A DNA stretch of 64,000 bases from Pseudonocardia cypriaca (GCF_006717045.1 NZ_VFPH01000001.1:930001-994000); one strand, 5' to 3'; positions 26,437-34,772 are shown, counted from the stretch's first letter. Numbers and translations are program-made. Notes: generated by a model from the sequence alone, not told the origin.

Positions 26437-28584
26437 TCAGCCCTCCAGGCTCGTCGGGGCCGTCGACAGCGCGTCGGTCAGCAACGCGACGAGCGCCTCG
26501 TGCTGCACGTCGGTGGACGAGCCGACCTCCTCGTCCGAGCCGTCGAGCGCCTGGGCGGCGAGGCCGGCCTTGCTGTCGATCAGCTCGGCGATCCGGGCGT
26601 CGATCGTCTGCGCGGCGATGATGCGCCACGCGGTGACGGGCTGCGACTGGCCGATGCGGTGGCTGCGGTCGATCGCCTGGGTCTGCTCCGCGGCGGTCCA
26701 GGAGAGCTCGGCGAGCACGAGGTTGGAGGCGACCTGGAGGTTGAGGCCCACGCCTGCCGCCGTGAGCGAGCAGACCGCGACGGCCACGTCGGCGTCGTTC
26801 GTGAAGGCGTCGATGTTGCGCTGCCTCACGGTGGGCGTCTGGTCGCCGCGGATCGACGAGAAGCGGACCCCCTGCTGGGCGAACGTCTCCTCGGCCGCGT
26901 CCATCACGTCGACGTGCTTGGCGAAGAAGACCACCTTGCCCGCGCTGCGCGCGAGCTGGACCGCGTAGTCGGCGGCCAGACCGGCCTTCGCCCGGCCGAT
27001 GCGCCGCATCATGCTGAAGACGTTCTCGCCGGTCGTCGAGGTGGTGGCGTCCTTCTGCTCCCACCTGGCCACCTGCCGCACGAGGTCGTGGTCGATGCCG
27101 TCGGCCACGGCGCCGGACCGGCGGCTGGCCAGCGCCTCCTCGTACCGCGCCACCATCCGGCGCGCGAGCTCGCGCTCGGCCGCCCGGATCGAGCGCCCCA
27201 CCGGTCCGTCCAGCTCGACGGGCAGATCGGCGATGCGGCGCGCGGGGATGTCGGCGGCCACGTCGACCTTGCGGCGGCGGACGATGCCGAGATCGACGAC
27301 GCACTGGCGGGCGGCGGAGTAGAACCCCGGGTCGGCGGGGGTCAGGCCGGTCTCGTCGAGCGCGTTCATCAGCTCGGCGAGCGGCTTCTTGTCGTCGATC
27401 CAGCCCAGGAACTGCCAGATCGCCCGGAAGTCCTCGATGTCGTTGATCAGCGGGGTGCCGGTGAGGGCCATCAGCAGCGGGCGCGCGGTGAAGGACCGGA
27501 TCCGCTCGGAGAGCGCCAGTACGTGCTTCGAGCGCTGGGAGGACTTGTTCTTGATGAAGTGCGCCTCGTCGACGACCATGCCGCGCAGGCCGAAGCCGCC
27601 GAGCCAGCCCACGTGGCGGTCGAGCACCTCGTAGTTGACGACGACGATGTCGGCGAACCCGTCGATCGACTCGCCGTTGCCGTGGATCACGGTGGCCGCG
27701 CGGTGGGGCGTCCACATCTTGGCCTCGCGCGCCCAGTTCGTCTTCACGACGTTCGGCACGACGACGAGCAGCGGGTAGGCGTTGGCCGCCTCGGCGGCGA
27801 GCAGCGCCTGAGCCGTCTTGCCCAACCCCGGCTCGTCGGCGAGCAGGAAGGTGCGATGGCCCGCCGCGGCCGCGGCGACCAGCCGGGCCTGGTGCGGCAT
27901 CAGCTCCATGTCGCGCGGCGTGTATCGGGAGGTGGGCGCGGGGAGGTCCATGCACGCCGACGCGCCGCTCCCTGCCCGCTCGAACGAGCTGAGCAGCGGG
28001 CCGATCAGCTCCCACGTGGCCAGCCGCGTGGGACGGGGTCCGCTCGGCCGGACGGCGGCGACGTCGGGGGCGAGGAACGGGTTGGCCAGCTGCCGCGAGA
28101 CGACCGACCGCGGCACCACCCGCTGCTCGGCGGCTGCCGCGGGCTCCGCAGGCGGCAGCTCGTCGACGGAGGGCTCGATGCCGGCGCTCCGCAGCATGTC
28201 GCGCTTGACCGACCGGGCCTCGTCGGAGACCACGGCGTCCTCGGCGAGCAGCGCCAGGAGATCGGAGTCGCGCACGGCGCTCTTCGCGAGGATCGTCGCG
28301 ATCCCGTCGAGGCGCTTGAGCTGCTCGGCCCGGTGCGCGTCGGTGACGTTCTCCTCCGCACGGACCCGGGCGCGCTCGTCGCGCAGCAGCAGCGCGACGG
28401 CCTGGAACTTCGTGCGCGTCGACGGCGTGACCCGACCGGTGTGGAGGGCCGCCTCGACCTCCCGGACGGCGCGGGCGAGCACCGAGTAGACGTCCTGCTT
28501 GACGTCCTCGCGGCGGCGGCCGTGACGACGGTCGCGCGGGACGGTACGGCGAGCCCTGGTCTGGGGCTGGCCTCGTCGAGCCAC
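26437..28584 (-). CDS. SNF2-family DEAD/DEAH ATPase (helicase-like)
   Basis: A 715-residue SF2 ATPase. Residues 1 to about 230 are a basic/helical region without recognised domain. The ATPase core starts at LMPHQARLVAAAAAGHRTFLLADEPGLGKTAQALL (motif I), followed by VVVPNVVKTNWARE, motif II VVDEAHFIKN, motif III LTGTPLIND, and the helicase C part with VVFFAKHVDVMD, FSSIRGDQTPTVRQRNIDAF, AAGVGLNLQVASNLVLAELSWTAAEQTQAIDRSHRIGQ. The core resembles SMARCAL1/HepA-type annealing or remodelling ATPases. It stands alone between XRE-cupin and a gene-free island, with no nuclease or methylase neighbour, so a DNA-repair role is as likely as defence. Confidence 0.92.
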   Translation of the reverse strand: MARRGQPQTRARRTVPRDRRHGRRREDVKQDVYSVLARAVREVEAALHTGRVTPSTRTKFQAVALLLRDERARVRAEENVTDAHRAEQLKRLDGIATILAKSAVRDSDLLALLAEDAVVSDEARSVKRDMLRSAGIEPSVDELPPAEPAAAAEQRVVPRSVVSRQLANPFLAPDVAAVRPSGPRPTRLATWELIGPLLSSFERAGSGASACMDLPAPTSRYTPRDMELMPHQARLVAAAAAGHRTFLLADEPGLGKTAQALLAAEAANAYPLLVVVPNVVKTNWAREAKMWTPHRAATVIHGNGESIDGFADIVVVNYEVLDRHVGWLGGFGLRGMVVDEAHFIKNKSSQRSKHVLALSERIRSFTARPLLMALTGTPLINDIEDFRAIWQFLGWIDDKKPLAELMNALDETGLTPADPGFYSAARQCVVDLGIVRRRKVDVAADIPARRIADLPVELDGPVGRSIRAAERELARRMVARYEEALASRRSGAVADGIDHDLVRQVARWEQKDATTSTTGENVFSMMRRIGRAKAGLAADYAVQLARSAGKVVFFAKHVDVMDAAEETFAQQGVRFSSIRGDQTPTVRQRNIDAFTNDADVAVAVCSLTAAGVGLNLQVASNLVLAELSWTAAEQTQAIDRSHRIGQSQPVTAWRIIAAQTIDARIAELIDSKAGLAAQALDGSDEEVGSSTDVQHEALVALLTDALSTAPTSLEG

Positions 28585-28943
28585 TGACTCCTCCTCGGTT
28601 GCCGCGCACGGTGCTGCGGCCGGGTGATGGGCGTTGCGGGGAGAGGGCCGGAGCGGCTCTCTCCGAGACGCGAGCGGACTCGCCGACCTGCGGCATACAG
28701 ATCATGCACGAGCAGATCGTGCGAGAACCCGCTGATCAGCGACTCGATCTGGTGCACGAGGGGGGACCGGACACCAGAACTTCGCATACCCGCGAATGCG
28801 GGGGGCCCATGCACCTCGAGGATACCGCATCGTGTGGGCGCGGCGTGCGGTCCGAGCGGGTGTCACCGGTCGGGGTGGGGCAGTGGTGATGATCACGGGC
28901 GCCCGGTGCTCTCACCGAGCCTCGTCCTGCCGTCCTCGCGGGG

Positions 28944-29011
28944 CATGATCCGGTGTAGCGGTTCGCTACTGCTGTGGCGGCAGCCATGGGCAACCGATGC
29001 ACGCGATCTTG
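28944..29011. repeat. Hairpin repeat family A, copy 1 (degenerate)
   Basis: Begins CATGATCCGGTGTAGCGG and contains GGCAGCCATGGGCAACCG as in the other two copies, but its right end (CGCGATCTTGG) has decayed from CGGATCATGG. An internal TAGCGGTTCGCTA hairpin is specific to this copy. It is followed after six bases by copy 2. Confidence 0.65.
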
Positions 29012-29017
29012 GTGGGC

Positions 29018-29084
29018 ATGATCCGCTGTAGCGGGCGTCCATGGTCGTGCCGGCAGCCATGGACAACCGCCAGTTCGGATCATG
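29018..29084. repeat. Hairpin repeat family A, copy 2
   Basis: A 67-bp unit bounded by the 9-bp inverted repeats CATGATCCG and CGGATCATG. Inside is a second perfect inverted repeat, GTCCATGG ... CCATGGAC. The whole unit can fold into a nested hairpin. Confidence 0.75.
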
Positions 29085-29250
29085 GTCCGTGCGGCTCTGG
29101 TTGATTCCCGTCGGGTCGGCCTGGTCACAAAACCCGCCGGTGGGCGCGCCGTTCCCGGCTCGGGCCTCTCGGCGCCCGGCCCCGTTGTCGGCCTCTCGGG
29201 TGTTCCCCCCGGTTCCCGTCGATCCCTTCGGCTGGTGGGGGTGGCTGGGT

Positions 29251-29577
29251 TGGGTCAACTACCGAATTCTGTGGTTGCGTGGGCGGCCGTCCCCGGCTTG
29301 GGGGCACGGCGGTCGGGGACGAGACCGCCGCGGTTGGGTGCCACGCGACCTGCTGTGGTCCCGACCCTCGCACCCCAGCCCATCCGCGCACGGTCAGGCC
29401 GGACCAGTCCAGGGACGGGGCGTCTGCACCTGATCACGCCTGGATGGCAGGGGTTGTTGGGTGGGAACGGGACCACAGCCGGTTGCGTGGCACTCAGGTC
29501 GGCTGTTCGTCGGGACCGCCGTGCCCCCGCGTCGGGGACGGCCGCCCGAGCAACCACGGAATTCGGTAGTGAACCCA
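29251..29577. repeat. Large imperfect palindrome (about 330 bp)
   Basis: The left arm, from TGGGTCAACTACCGAATTC at 29251 through TGCTGTGGTCCCGA at about 29364, matches the reverse complement of the right arm, from about 29465 to 29577, with most positions identical over roughly 115 bp. Shared blocks include GGGCGGCCGTCCCCG, GGGGGCACGGCGGTC and CTGTGGTCCCG. The centre is roughly 100 bp without matching arms. Part of the arm sequence also occurs, degenerate, at about 34792-34840. It resembles a non-autonomous fold-back element. Confidence 0.8.
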
Positions 29578-29671
29578 AGCCAGCTGCCGCGGTAGGTGCG
29601 GGGAGAGGCGAACCGGATCGACCACACCAGCAGCCGGGGGCGGATAGGTGAGGCCGGGAGGTCCGAGTCGG
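29553..29671 (+). repeat. Intergenic repeat, copy disrupted by the insertion sequence
   Basis: The counterpart of 2918-3034, including an identical 29-base core at 29590-29618. It overlaps the end of the large palindrome and runs up to the left end of the IS256-family element. The sequence after the element (GGCCCGAGTCGGG at 31146-31158) resumes the repeat. Confidence 0.78.
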
Positions 29672-29672
29672 G

Positions 29673-31150
29673 GAGCGTGTCAGATGGTCTGTGTAACAAG
29701 ATCCTCTTGAGTTGAGGAGTACACAGATGACCATGACCGGTGAGCCACGGGCTGGCCATCCTCTCGGCGCCGACGATGATGCCGGGCCGGTGACCGCGCG
29801 GGACGCGGTGAACAGCATGATCGAGGCCGGCCTGCTGGATCAGCTCATGTCCCAGGTCGATGCGGGCGAGCTCGCCTTGACCGGCGATGGTGGTTTCCTC
29901 CCGGAGATGATCAAAGCGGTGCTCGAACGCGGCTTGGCGGTCGAGCAGACCGCGCACCTGGGCTACGAGAAAGGCGACCCGGCCGGGCGTGGGACGCCGA
30001 ACTCGCGCAACGGCACCAGCCCGAAGACGGTGGCCACCGAGGTCGGCGACGTGGCCCTGGACGTTCCGCGGGACCGGTCTGGCACGTTCGAACCGCGCCT
30101 GGTGCCGAAGGGTTCGCGGCGCACCGGCGGCCTGGATGAGATGATCATCTCGCTGTATGCGGGTGGGATGACCGTGCGCGACATCGCCCACCACCTGCAG
30201 CGCACGATCGGCACCGAGCTGTCCCACGACACCATCTCCAAGATCACCGACTCGGTGTTGGAGGAGGTGAAGGCCTGGCAGTCCCGCCCGCTGGAGGAGA
30301 TCTACCCGATCGTCTACCTGGACGCGCTGGTGATCAAAGTGCGGGACGGGCACCAGGTCCGCAACCGGTCCGCGCACCTGGCCGTCGGGGTCGACCTCGA
30401 CGGCGTCAAGCACGTGCTCGGGATCTGGGTGCAGGCAGCCGAGGGGGCGAAGTTCTGGGCCGGGGTGTGCGCCGAGCTGCGCAACCGCGGCGTGCGGGAC
30501 GTGCTGATCGTGTGTTGCGACGGGCTGAGCGGATTCCCCGAGGCCATCGAAGCGACCTGGCCGCAGAGCATCGTGCAGACCTGCACGGTGCACCTGCTGC
30601 GCGCGGCGATGCGGTTCGTCTCCTACGCCGACCGCAAGAAGGTCGCCGCGGCGCTGCGGCCGATCTACACCGCCCCCACCGACGAGATCGCCCGCACCGA
30701 GTTGGACAGCTTCGCCAGCTCCAGCCTCGGCAAGAAGTACCCGGCCGCCGTGGCGACCTGGGTGAACGCCTGGGAGCGGTTCATCCCGTTCCTGGCGTTC
30801 CCACCCGAGCTCCGGAAGATCATCTACACGACGAACGCGATCGAGTCGCTGAACTACCAACTTCGGAAGATCATCAAGAACCGGGGGCACTTCCCGAACG
30901 ACGACGCCGCGATCAAGTTGCTGTGGCTGGCGATCCGCGACATTGAGGACAAACGCGCCCGCGCCCGGGCGAAGGAGAAGGGCCTACCAGCCAACGAACG
31001 CAAGGCCCCGGGCCGGCTGGTCGAAGGCGCCGTCGTCCAGGGCTGGAAACAGGCCCTCGGCTCGCTCGCCCTGGCCTACCCCGAGCGCATCAACCCCTAC
31101 CTGACCTGACCGATTCCTAGATCGACTTACACAGACTTCTTGACAGGCCC
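29673..31150 (+). mobile_element. IS256-family insertion sequence, complete
   Basis: About 1478 bp. The ends are imperfect inverted repeats: left GAGCGTGTCA then GTCTGTGTAA, right (read inward) GGGCCTGTCA then GTCTGTGTAA, matching at 18 of 24 positions. The element is flanked by direct repeats of GAGTCGGG (29665-29672 and 31151-31158), an 8-bp target duplication as expected for the family; the duplicated match extends two bases to the left. The single gene is an intact transposase. Because the target was itself a repeat with CCGAGTCGG, the exact boundary could shift by one or two bases. Confidence 0.88.
29727..31109 (+). CDS. IS256-family (Mutator-like) DDE transposase
   Basis: A 460-residue transposase, full length for the family. 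Visible features are the N-terminal LPEMIKAVLERGLAVEQTAHLGYEKGD, NSRNGTSPKTV, the DNA-binding VPRDRSGTFEP, and the catalytic core with Asp in IYPIVYLDALVIKVRD, Asp in VLIVCCDGLSGFPEAI and Glu in YTTNAIESLNYQLRK. ATG at 29727 is preceded by GAGGAG at good spacing; an upstream in-frame ATG at 29712 is less likely. No stop or frameshift is present, so the element looks recently active or still able to move. Confidence 0.95.
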   Translation: MTMTGEPRAGHPLGADDDAGPVTARDAVNSMIEAGLLDQLMSQVDAGELALTGDGGFLPEMIKAVLERGLAVEQTAHLGYEKGDPAGRGTPNSRNGTSPKTVATEVGDVALDVPRDRSGTFEPRLVPKGSRRTGGLDEMIISLYAGGMTVRDIAHHLQRTIGTELSHDTISKITDSVLEEVKAWQSRPLEEIYPIVYLDALVIKVRDGHQVRNRSAHLAVGVDLDGVKHVLGIWVQAAEGAKFWAGVCAELRNRGVRDVLIVCCDGLSGFPEAIEATWPQSIVQTCTVHLLRAAMRFVSYADRKKVAAALRPIYTAPTDEIARTELDSFASSSLGKKYPAAVATWVNAWERFIPFLAFPPELRKIIYTTNAIESLNYQLRKIIKNRGHFPNDDAAIKLLWLAIRDIEDKRARARAKEKGLPANERKAPGRLVEGAVVQGWKQALGSLALAYPERINPYLT

Positions 31151-31216
31151 GAGTCGGGTACGGCGCGCCAACCGGAACGGTTTCCCACGAGGACGGCACC
31201 ACAACGGCACCGCGCC

Positions 31217-31232
31217 GCGTTCCGCGGAACGC
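31217..31232. repeat. GCGTTCYGCSGAACGC palindrome, copy 2
   Basis: GCGTTCCGCGGAACGC, a perfect 16-bp palindrome 67 bases downstream of the insertion sequence. It corresponds to the motif at 3043-3058, which sits beside the uninterrupted copy of the same repeat. Confidence 0.6.
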
Positions 31233-31349
31233 ACAAGGGGCACCGTGCACACCTTCCCGCCACGGCACACACTGCCGGCCATGTGCACCGACCCCGCACG
31301 ATGTGCACCGCCACCCGCCTGGGGTTCCGAGACCACCGTCCGCCGACCT

Positions 31350-31365
31350 GCGTTCCGCCGAACGC
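31350..31365. repeat. GCGTTCYGCSGAACGC palindrome, copy 3
   Basis: GCGTTCCGCCGAACGC, one mismatch from a perfect palindrome, 72 bases upstream of serA. Third occurrence of the motif; a promoter-proximal role for serA is possible but unsupported. Confidence 0.5.
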
Positions 31366-31436
31366 GGGATGCGGGCGGTCGATCCAGCGGCTGCCGGGTC
31401 GAGTCGGGTCCGGGGCTGCTCGTCTAGGTTGGCCGG

Positions 31437-32636
31437 GTGAAGGCGATGCTCCTGGAGAACATCCATCCGGTTGCGGCAGCGGCGTTCCGGCGTGCGGGCT
31501 TCGAGGTCGACGCGCGTTCGAGCTCGTTGAGCGAGGACGAGCTCATCGCCGAGCTGCCGGGGGTGTCGGTGCTCGGGATCCGGTCCAACACGACCGTCAC
31601 GCCCGCGGTGCTCGATGCCGGGAAGGACCTCCTGGCGGTGGGGTGCTTCTGCATCGGGACCAACCAGGTGGACCTGGAGAGTGCGGCCGAGCGGGGTCTG
31701 GCGGTGTTCAACGCGCCGTACTCCAACACGCGCAGCGTCGTCGAGCTGGTGATGGGCGAGATCATCGCGCTGGCCCGCAGGCTCACGGAGAAGACGCAGC
31801 GGATGCACGAGGGGGTGTGGGACAAGTCGGCGAAGGGCAGCCGCGAGGTCCGCGGCCGCACTCTGGGCATCGTCGGCTACGGCAACATCGGCACCCAGCT
31901 GTCCAACGTCGCCGAGGCGATCGGCATGCGGGTGATCTTCTTCGACACCGCCGACCGGTTGGCGCACGGCAACGCGCGCCGGGTCGGGTCGTTGGAGGAG
32001 CTGCTGGCGGAGTCGGACGTGGTGACCATCCACGTCGACGGCAGGCCGGGCAACGCGGGGCTCTTCGGCGCCGAGCGGTTCGCGATGATGAAGCCGGGGG
32101 CGGTGTTCATCAACGCCTCCCGAGGGATGGTGGTCGACGACGCGGCGCTGCGCGACCACATCCGGTCCGGGCACCTGTCGGGCGCCGCCATCGACGTCTT
32201 CCCGCTGGAGCCGAAGGCGCAGGGCGACCCGTTCGACTCGCCGCTGCGGGGCCTCGACAACGTCATCCTGACCCCGCACGTCGGCGGGTCCACGCAGGAG
32301 GCGCAGGAGGAGATCGGGCACTTCGTCGCGAACAAGCTGCTCGGGTTCGTCGATGCGGGGAGCACGGCGCTCTCGGTCAACCTGCCGCAGGTGTCGCCCC
32401 CGAGTCCTCAGGGCGCGTTCCGGATGGGGTACCTGCACGAGAACCGGCCCGGGGTGCTGGCCGAGATCAACCGGTTGCTCGCGGACGCCGGGGTGAACGT
32501 GGTGGGCCAGTCGCTGTCGACCCGCGGCGGACACGGGTACGTCCTCACCGACACCGACACCGTGCTGTCGGACGCGACCTTGTCCGCCCTGCGCCGGTCG
32601 GCGCAAACGGTGTGGTTGCGGTCCTGGCAGCTCTGA
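31437..32636 (+). CDS. serA: D-3-phosphoglycerate dehydrogenase, E. coli-type
   Basis: A 399-residue enzyme that oxidises 3-phosphoglycerate to 3-phosphohydroxypyruvate, the first step of serine synthesis. It has LGIRSNTTVTPAVLD, the NAD motif GIVGYGNIGTQLSNVAEAIGMRVIFFDT, the catalytic HVDGRPGN and INASRGMVVDDAAL, VFPLEPKAQGDPFDSPL and the His in TPHVGGSTQEAQ. The C-terminal ACT domain (LHENRPGVLAEINRLLADAGVNVVGQSL) binds serine for feedback control. The short form without the extra ASB domain is the E. coli type; actinobacteria usually also have the long form, so this may be a paralogue. It starts with GTG at 31437. Confidence 0.9.
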   Translation: MKAMLLENIHPVAAAAFRRAGFEVDARSSSLSEDELIAELPGVSVLGIRSNTTVTPAVLDAGKDLLAVGCFCIGTNQVDLESAAERGLAVFNAPYSNTRSVVELVMGEIIALARRLTEKTQRMHEGVWDKSAKGSREVRGRTLGIVGYGNIGTQLSNVAEAIGMRVIFFDTADRLAHGNARRVGSLEELLAESDVVTIHVDGRPGNAGLFGAERFAMMKPGAVFINASRGMVVDDAALRDHIRSGHLSGAAIDVFPLEPKAQGDPFDSPLRGLDNVILTPHVGGSTQEAQEEIGHFVANKLLGFVDAGSTALSVNLPQVSPPSPQGAFRMGYLHENRPGVLAEINRLLADAGVNVVGQSLSTRGGHGYVLTDTDTVLSDATLSALRRSAQTVWLRSWQL

Positions 32637-32783
32637 CGATCAGGCGGCGGTCCCGCCCCGTGACCGGGAACGCAGCGGCTGCTCGGCGGCGATGACGCTC
32701 TCGCGCAGGGGTGCGGCGTCACAACGGCACCGGACCAGCTGGGACGGCGGGACGCGGGTCATCGCTCGAGGGCGGCGGCCGGC

Positions 32784-33446
32784 TCAGGCTTCCTCGGTGA
32801 GCGCGGCGGCGGTCAGCGAGAAGTGCTGGGCGAGCAGCGCGGCGGCGGCGTCGGCGTCCCGGGCGAGGGTCGCCTCCTCGATCCGGCGGTGCTCGGCGAC
32901 GGCGTCCCGGGCCGGGCCGCGGCCGGCCGACCAGCGACGCGTCAGCTCCGCGGCGAGCCACATGCGGTCGAAGGTCTCCAGCAGCACGGCGTTGCCGCTG
33001 CCCTCCAGCAAGGCGCGGTGGAAGGCACGGTGCGCGCGGGACCACTCCGCGCTGATGACCCCGCCCGCTCCTGCCTCGTACGCGGGGGTGCGTGCCAGGC
33101 GGTGGTGGGTCGCGCGCACGCGCGCCTCCCAGTCCAGGTCGCCGCGCTCGATGGACAGCCGGAGCGCGGCCGGCTCGACGACGGCCCGTGCCTCGGCCAG
33201 GTCCTGCCAGCGCTGGTCGGACTGCAGCGGGACGGCGAAACCGCGGTTGGTGAGCCGGTCGGCGAGGCCGTCGCCGACCAGGCGGACGAGGGCCTCGCGC
33301 ACCACGGCCAGGCTCACCCCGTGCGCGCTCGCCAGCTCCTGGGGCTTGAGCGCGGCGCCGGGGGCGAAGTCGCCGCGCAGGATCGCGTCGCGCAGCTCGC
33401 CGTACACCCGGGCGGAGAGCATCGGCTTCGCCGACGTGTCACTCAC
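32784..33446 (-). CDS. GntR-family regulator, FadR C-terminal domain (FCD) type
   Basis: A regulator of about 220 residues. The winged helix is LSARVYGELRDAILRGDFAPGAALKPQELASAHGVSLAVVREALVRLVGDGLADRLTNRGFAVP, and the C-terminal FCD domain has the metal-type residues in ARAVVEPAALRL, EWSRAHRAFHRALLEGSGN and AVAEHRRIEEATLARDADAAAALLAQHF. The frame is open to a GTG at 33503, but the GTG at 33446 sits seven bases after TATGAT, a good -10 box, and would give a leaderless message. It is divergent from the alginate lyase region and may regulate polysaccharide or sugar-acid use (inference). Confidence 0.88.
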   Translation of the reverse strand: MSDTSAKPMLSARVYGELRDAILRGDFAPGAALKPQELASAHGVSLAVVREALVRLVGDGLADRLTNRGFAVPLQSDQRWQDLAEARAVVEPAALRLSIERGDLDWEARVRATHHRLARTPAYEAGAGGVISAEWSRAHRAFHRALLEGSGNAVLLETFDRMWLAAELTRRWSAGRGPARDAVAEHRRIEEATLARDADAAAALLAQHFSLTAAALTEEA

Positions 33447-33452
33447 GCGCCA

Positions 33453-33458
33453 GATCAT
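33453..33458 (-). promoter_or_regulatory. Possible -10 box for a leaderless GntR transcript
   Basis: On the minus strand the sequence reads TATGAT followed by seven bases and then GTG (33446), the arrangement expected when transcription starts at the start codon. No clear -35 hexamer is seen 17 bases upstream. Confidence 0.4.
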
Positions 33459-33740
33459 AGACGCTTTCAGTGAAAATCGATTATTCACCGCCGGACTGAC
33501 CACGGCGAGCGGAGCGCATCACCTGTACCCGATGCGGCCGTGCCGCACCCGTGTGAGTTCACCCGGGCGGCTGGGAACGAGCACGTTCGGGTCATGACGG
33601 GCGCGATCCGGAGCGCGGTCGTGAAGCCCAAAATACGATCACGTTCACGGACGATGCGAATCGTCGTCACGGTGAGCGGCCCGGCCACCCGCTCGTTCTC
33701 CGCTGCAGCAGCGCCCTGCACCTTCGATGACGGGAGAGCC

Positions 33741-33812
33741 ATGCCCGAGGCCGTTCCACTCCGCCTGCTCGACGAACCCGCTGCCGCCGTCCGTCCGCAC
33801 CGCGCGGGATAG
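33741..33812 (+). CDS. Possible 23-residue leader ORF before the alginate lyase
   Basis: ATG at 33741 is preceded by GGGAGAGCC and opens a 23-codon frame (MPEAVPLRLLDEPAAAVRPH...) that stops four bases before the GTG start of the lyase. Its ribosome site is better than that of the lyase, so it could be a coupled leader. It has no recognisable similarity and could be chance. Confidence 0.25.
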   Translation: MPEAVPLRLLDEPAAAVRPHRAG

Positions 33813-33816
33813 CGCC

Positions 33817-34674
33817 GTGCCGGCCCTCACCATGCCCATGGCACTGGCCGCGACGGCCGTGCTGACCCTCCAACCGGCGATGGTGCCCGCTCCGCCGGCG
33901 GACCCGTGCGCGGTGGTCCAGGCGGTCGGGGTCGGCGGGGTGCTTCCGCCGATCTGCCTGCCGCCCGTGATCCCCGAGGCCGAGCCGCCGCGCGCCCAGG
34001 GTGCCGCGAGCAAGCCGGGGGACCTCCTCGATCTCGAGAACTGGTTCCTCACGCTGCCCATCGGCCCCCCGGGCGACCCCGACTCCATCGACCAGCCCGA
34101 GCTGCTGGACTACCGCAGCGAGTGGTTCGACCTCACCCCGGACGGCGCCGGCGTGGTGTTCCGCGCCCCGGCCGGTGGCGTGACCACGAAGAACAGCAAG
34201 TACCCCCGATCCGAGCTGCGCGAGATGAACGGGGAGGAGAAGGCCGCCTGGTCCAACACGGAGGGCACCCACACGCTCCAGACCCGCCAGGCGATCACCG
34301 AGGTGCCGCGGGCCAAGCCGGAGGTGGTGTCCGCCCAGATCCACGACGGCGGCGACGACGTCATGCAGATCCGGCTGGAGGGCCCGACGCTCGTCGCCCA
34401 GTACGCCGACGGGAAGGAACAGATCGTCATCGATCCGGACTACCGGCTCGGCACCCCCTTCGACCTGCGCATCGTGGCTGCGAACGGGCGGATCACCGTC
34501 TTCTACGACGGCGAGCAGCGCGCTGAGATCGAACGCAGCGGGAGCAGCTGGTACTGGAAGATCGGCGCCTACACGCAGTCGAACCCGGAGCGCGGCGACG
34601 GGGCCGACGCCGAGGGTGAGGTCGTCGTGTACTCGCTGTCGATCGAGCACACCGGCGGGGCGAGTCCCTCCTAG
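33817..34674 (+). CDS. Secreted polysaccharide lyase family 7 (alginate lyase)
   Basis: About 285 residues. A signal peptide (VPALTMPMALAATAVLTLQPAMVPAPP) is followed by a short linker and a PL7 jelly-roll. The three family signatures are present: RSELREMN, the QIH motif in VVSAQIHDGGDD, and YWKIGAYTQSN (the counterpart of YFKAGVYTQ). PL7 enzymes cleave alginate or related polyuronates by beta-elimination; QIH rather than QVH is often linked to guluronate-containing bonds. The start is uncertain: GTG at 33817 or ATG at 33832; the frame opens at 33727. No transporter for the products is next to it, but a GntR regulator is divergent. Confidence 0.9.
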   Translation: MPALTMPMALAATAVLTLQPAMVPAPPADPCAVVQAVGVGGVLPPICLPPVIPEAEPPRAQGAASKPGDLLDLENWFLTLPIGPPGDPDSIDQPELLDYRSEWFDLTPDGAGVVFRAPAGGVTTKNSKYPRSELREMNGEEKAAWSNTEGTHTLQTRQAITEVPRAKPEVVSAQIHDGGDDVMQIRLEGPTLVAQYADGKEQIVIDPDYRLGTPFDLRIVAANGRITVFYDGEQRAEIERSGSSWYWKIGAYTQSNPERGDGADAEGEVVVYSLSIEHTGGASPS

Positions 34675-34704
34675 TACGACAGCCCGTCGGGTGTGGTTCG
34701 CGCT

Positions 34705-34772
34705 CATGATCCGATGCATCGGGTGTCCATGGTCGTGGGGGCAGCCATGGGCAACCGCCGGTTCGGATCATG
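34705..34772. repeat. Hairpin repeat family A, copy 3
   Basis: A 68-bp unit bounded by CATGATCCG and CGGATCATG, as at 29018-29084, 31 bases after the alginate lyase stop. The core GGTGTCCATGGTCGTG and GCAGCCATGGGCAACCGC is nearly identical to copy 2. It might serve as a 3' hairpin for the lyase message. Confidence 0.75.

Larger units (their letters stand above)
28585..29672. other. Gene-free, repeat-rich island between the SNF2 gene and the insertion sequence
   Basis: Nearly 1.1 kb with no convincing coding frame. It contains two hairpin repeats (28944-29011 and 29018-29084), a roughly 330-bp imperfect palindrome (29251-29577) and a repeat shared with 2918-3034 (29553-29671). All share sequence with non-coding stretches elsewhere in the window. 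The part from 28585 to 28943 shows only the short hairpin CCGCGAATGCGG near 28792. Confidence 0.75.

Noticed and set aside
26437..28584. SNF2 ATPase as part of an anti-phage system (for example DISARM-like)
   Set aside because: No methylase, nuclease, phospholipase or other defence gene lies next to it; the neighbours are an XRE-cupin regulator and a repeat island.
28702..29128. Short minus-strand frames around the family A hairpins
   Set aside because: They translate palindromic repeat DNA and recur wherever the repeat occurs, as expected for non-coding repeats.
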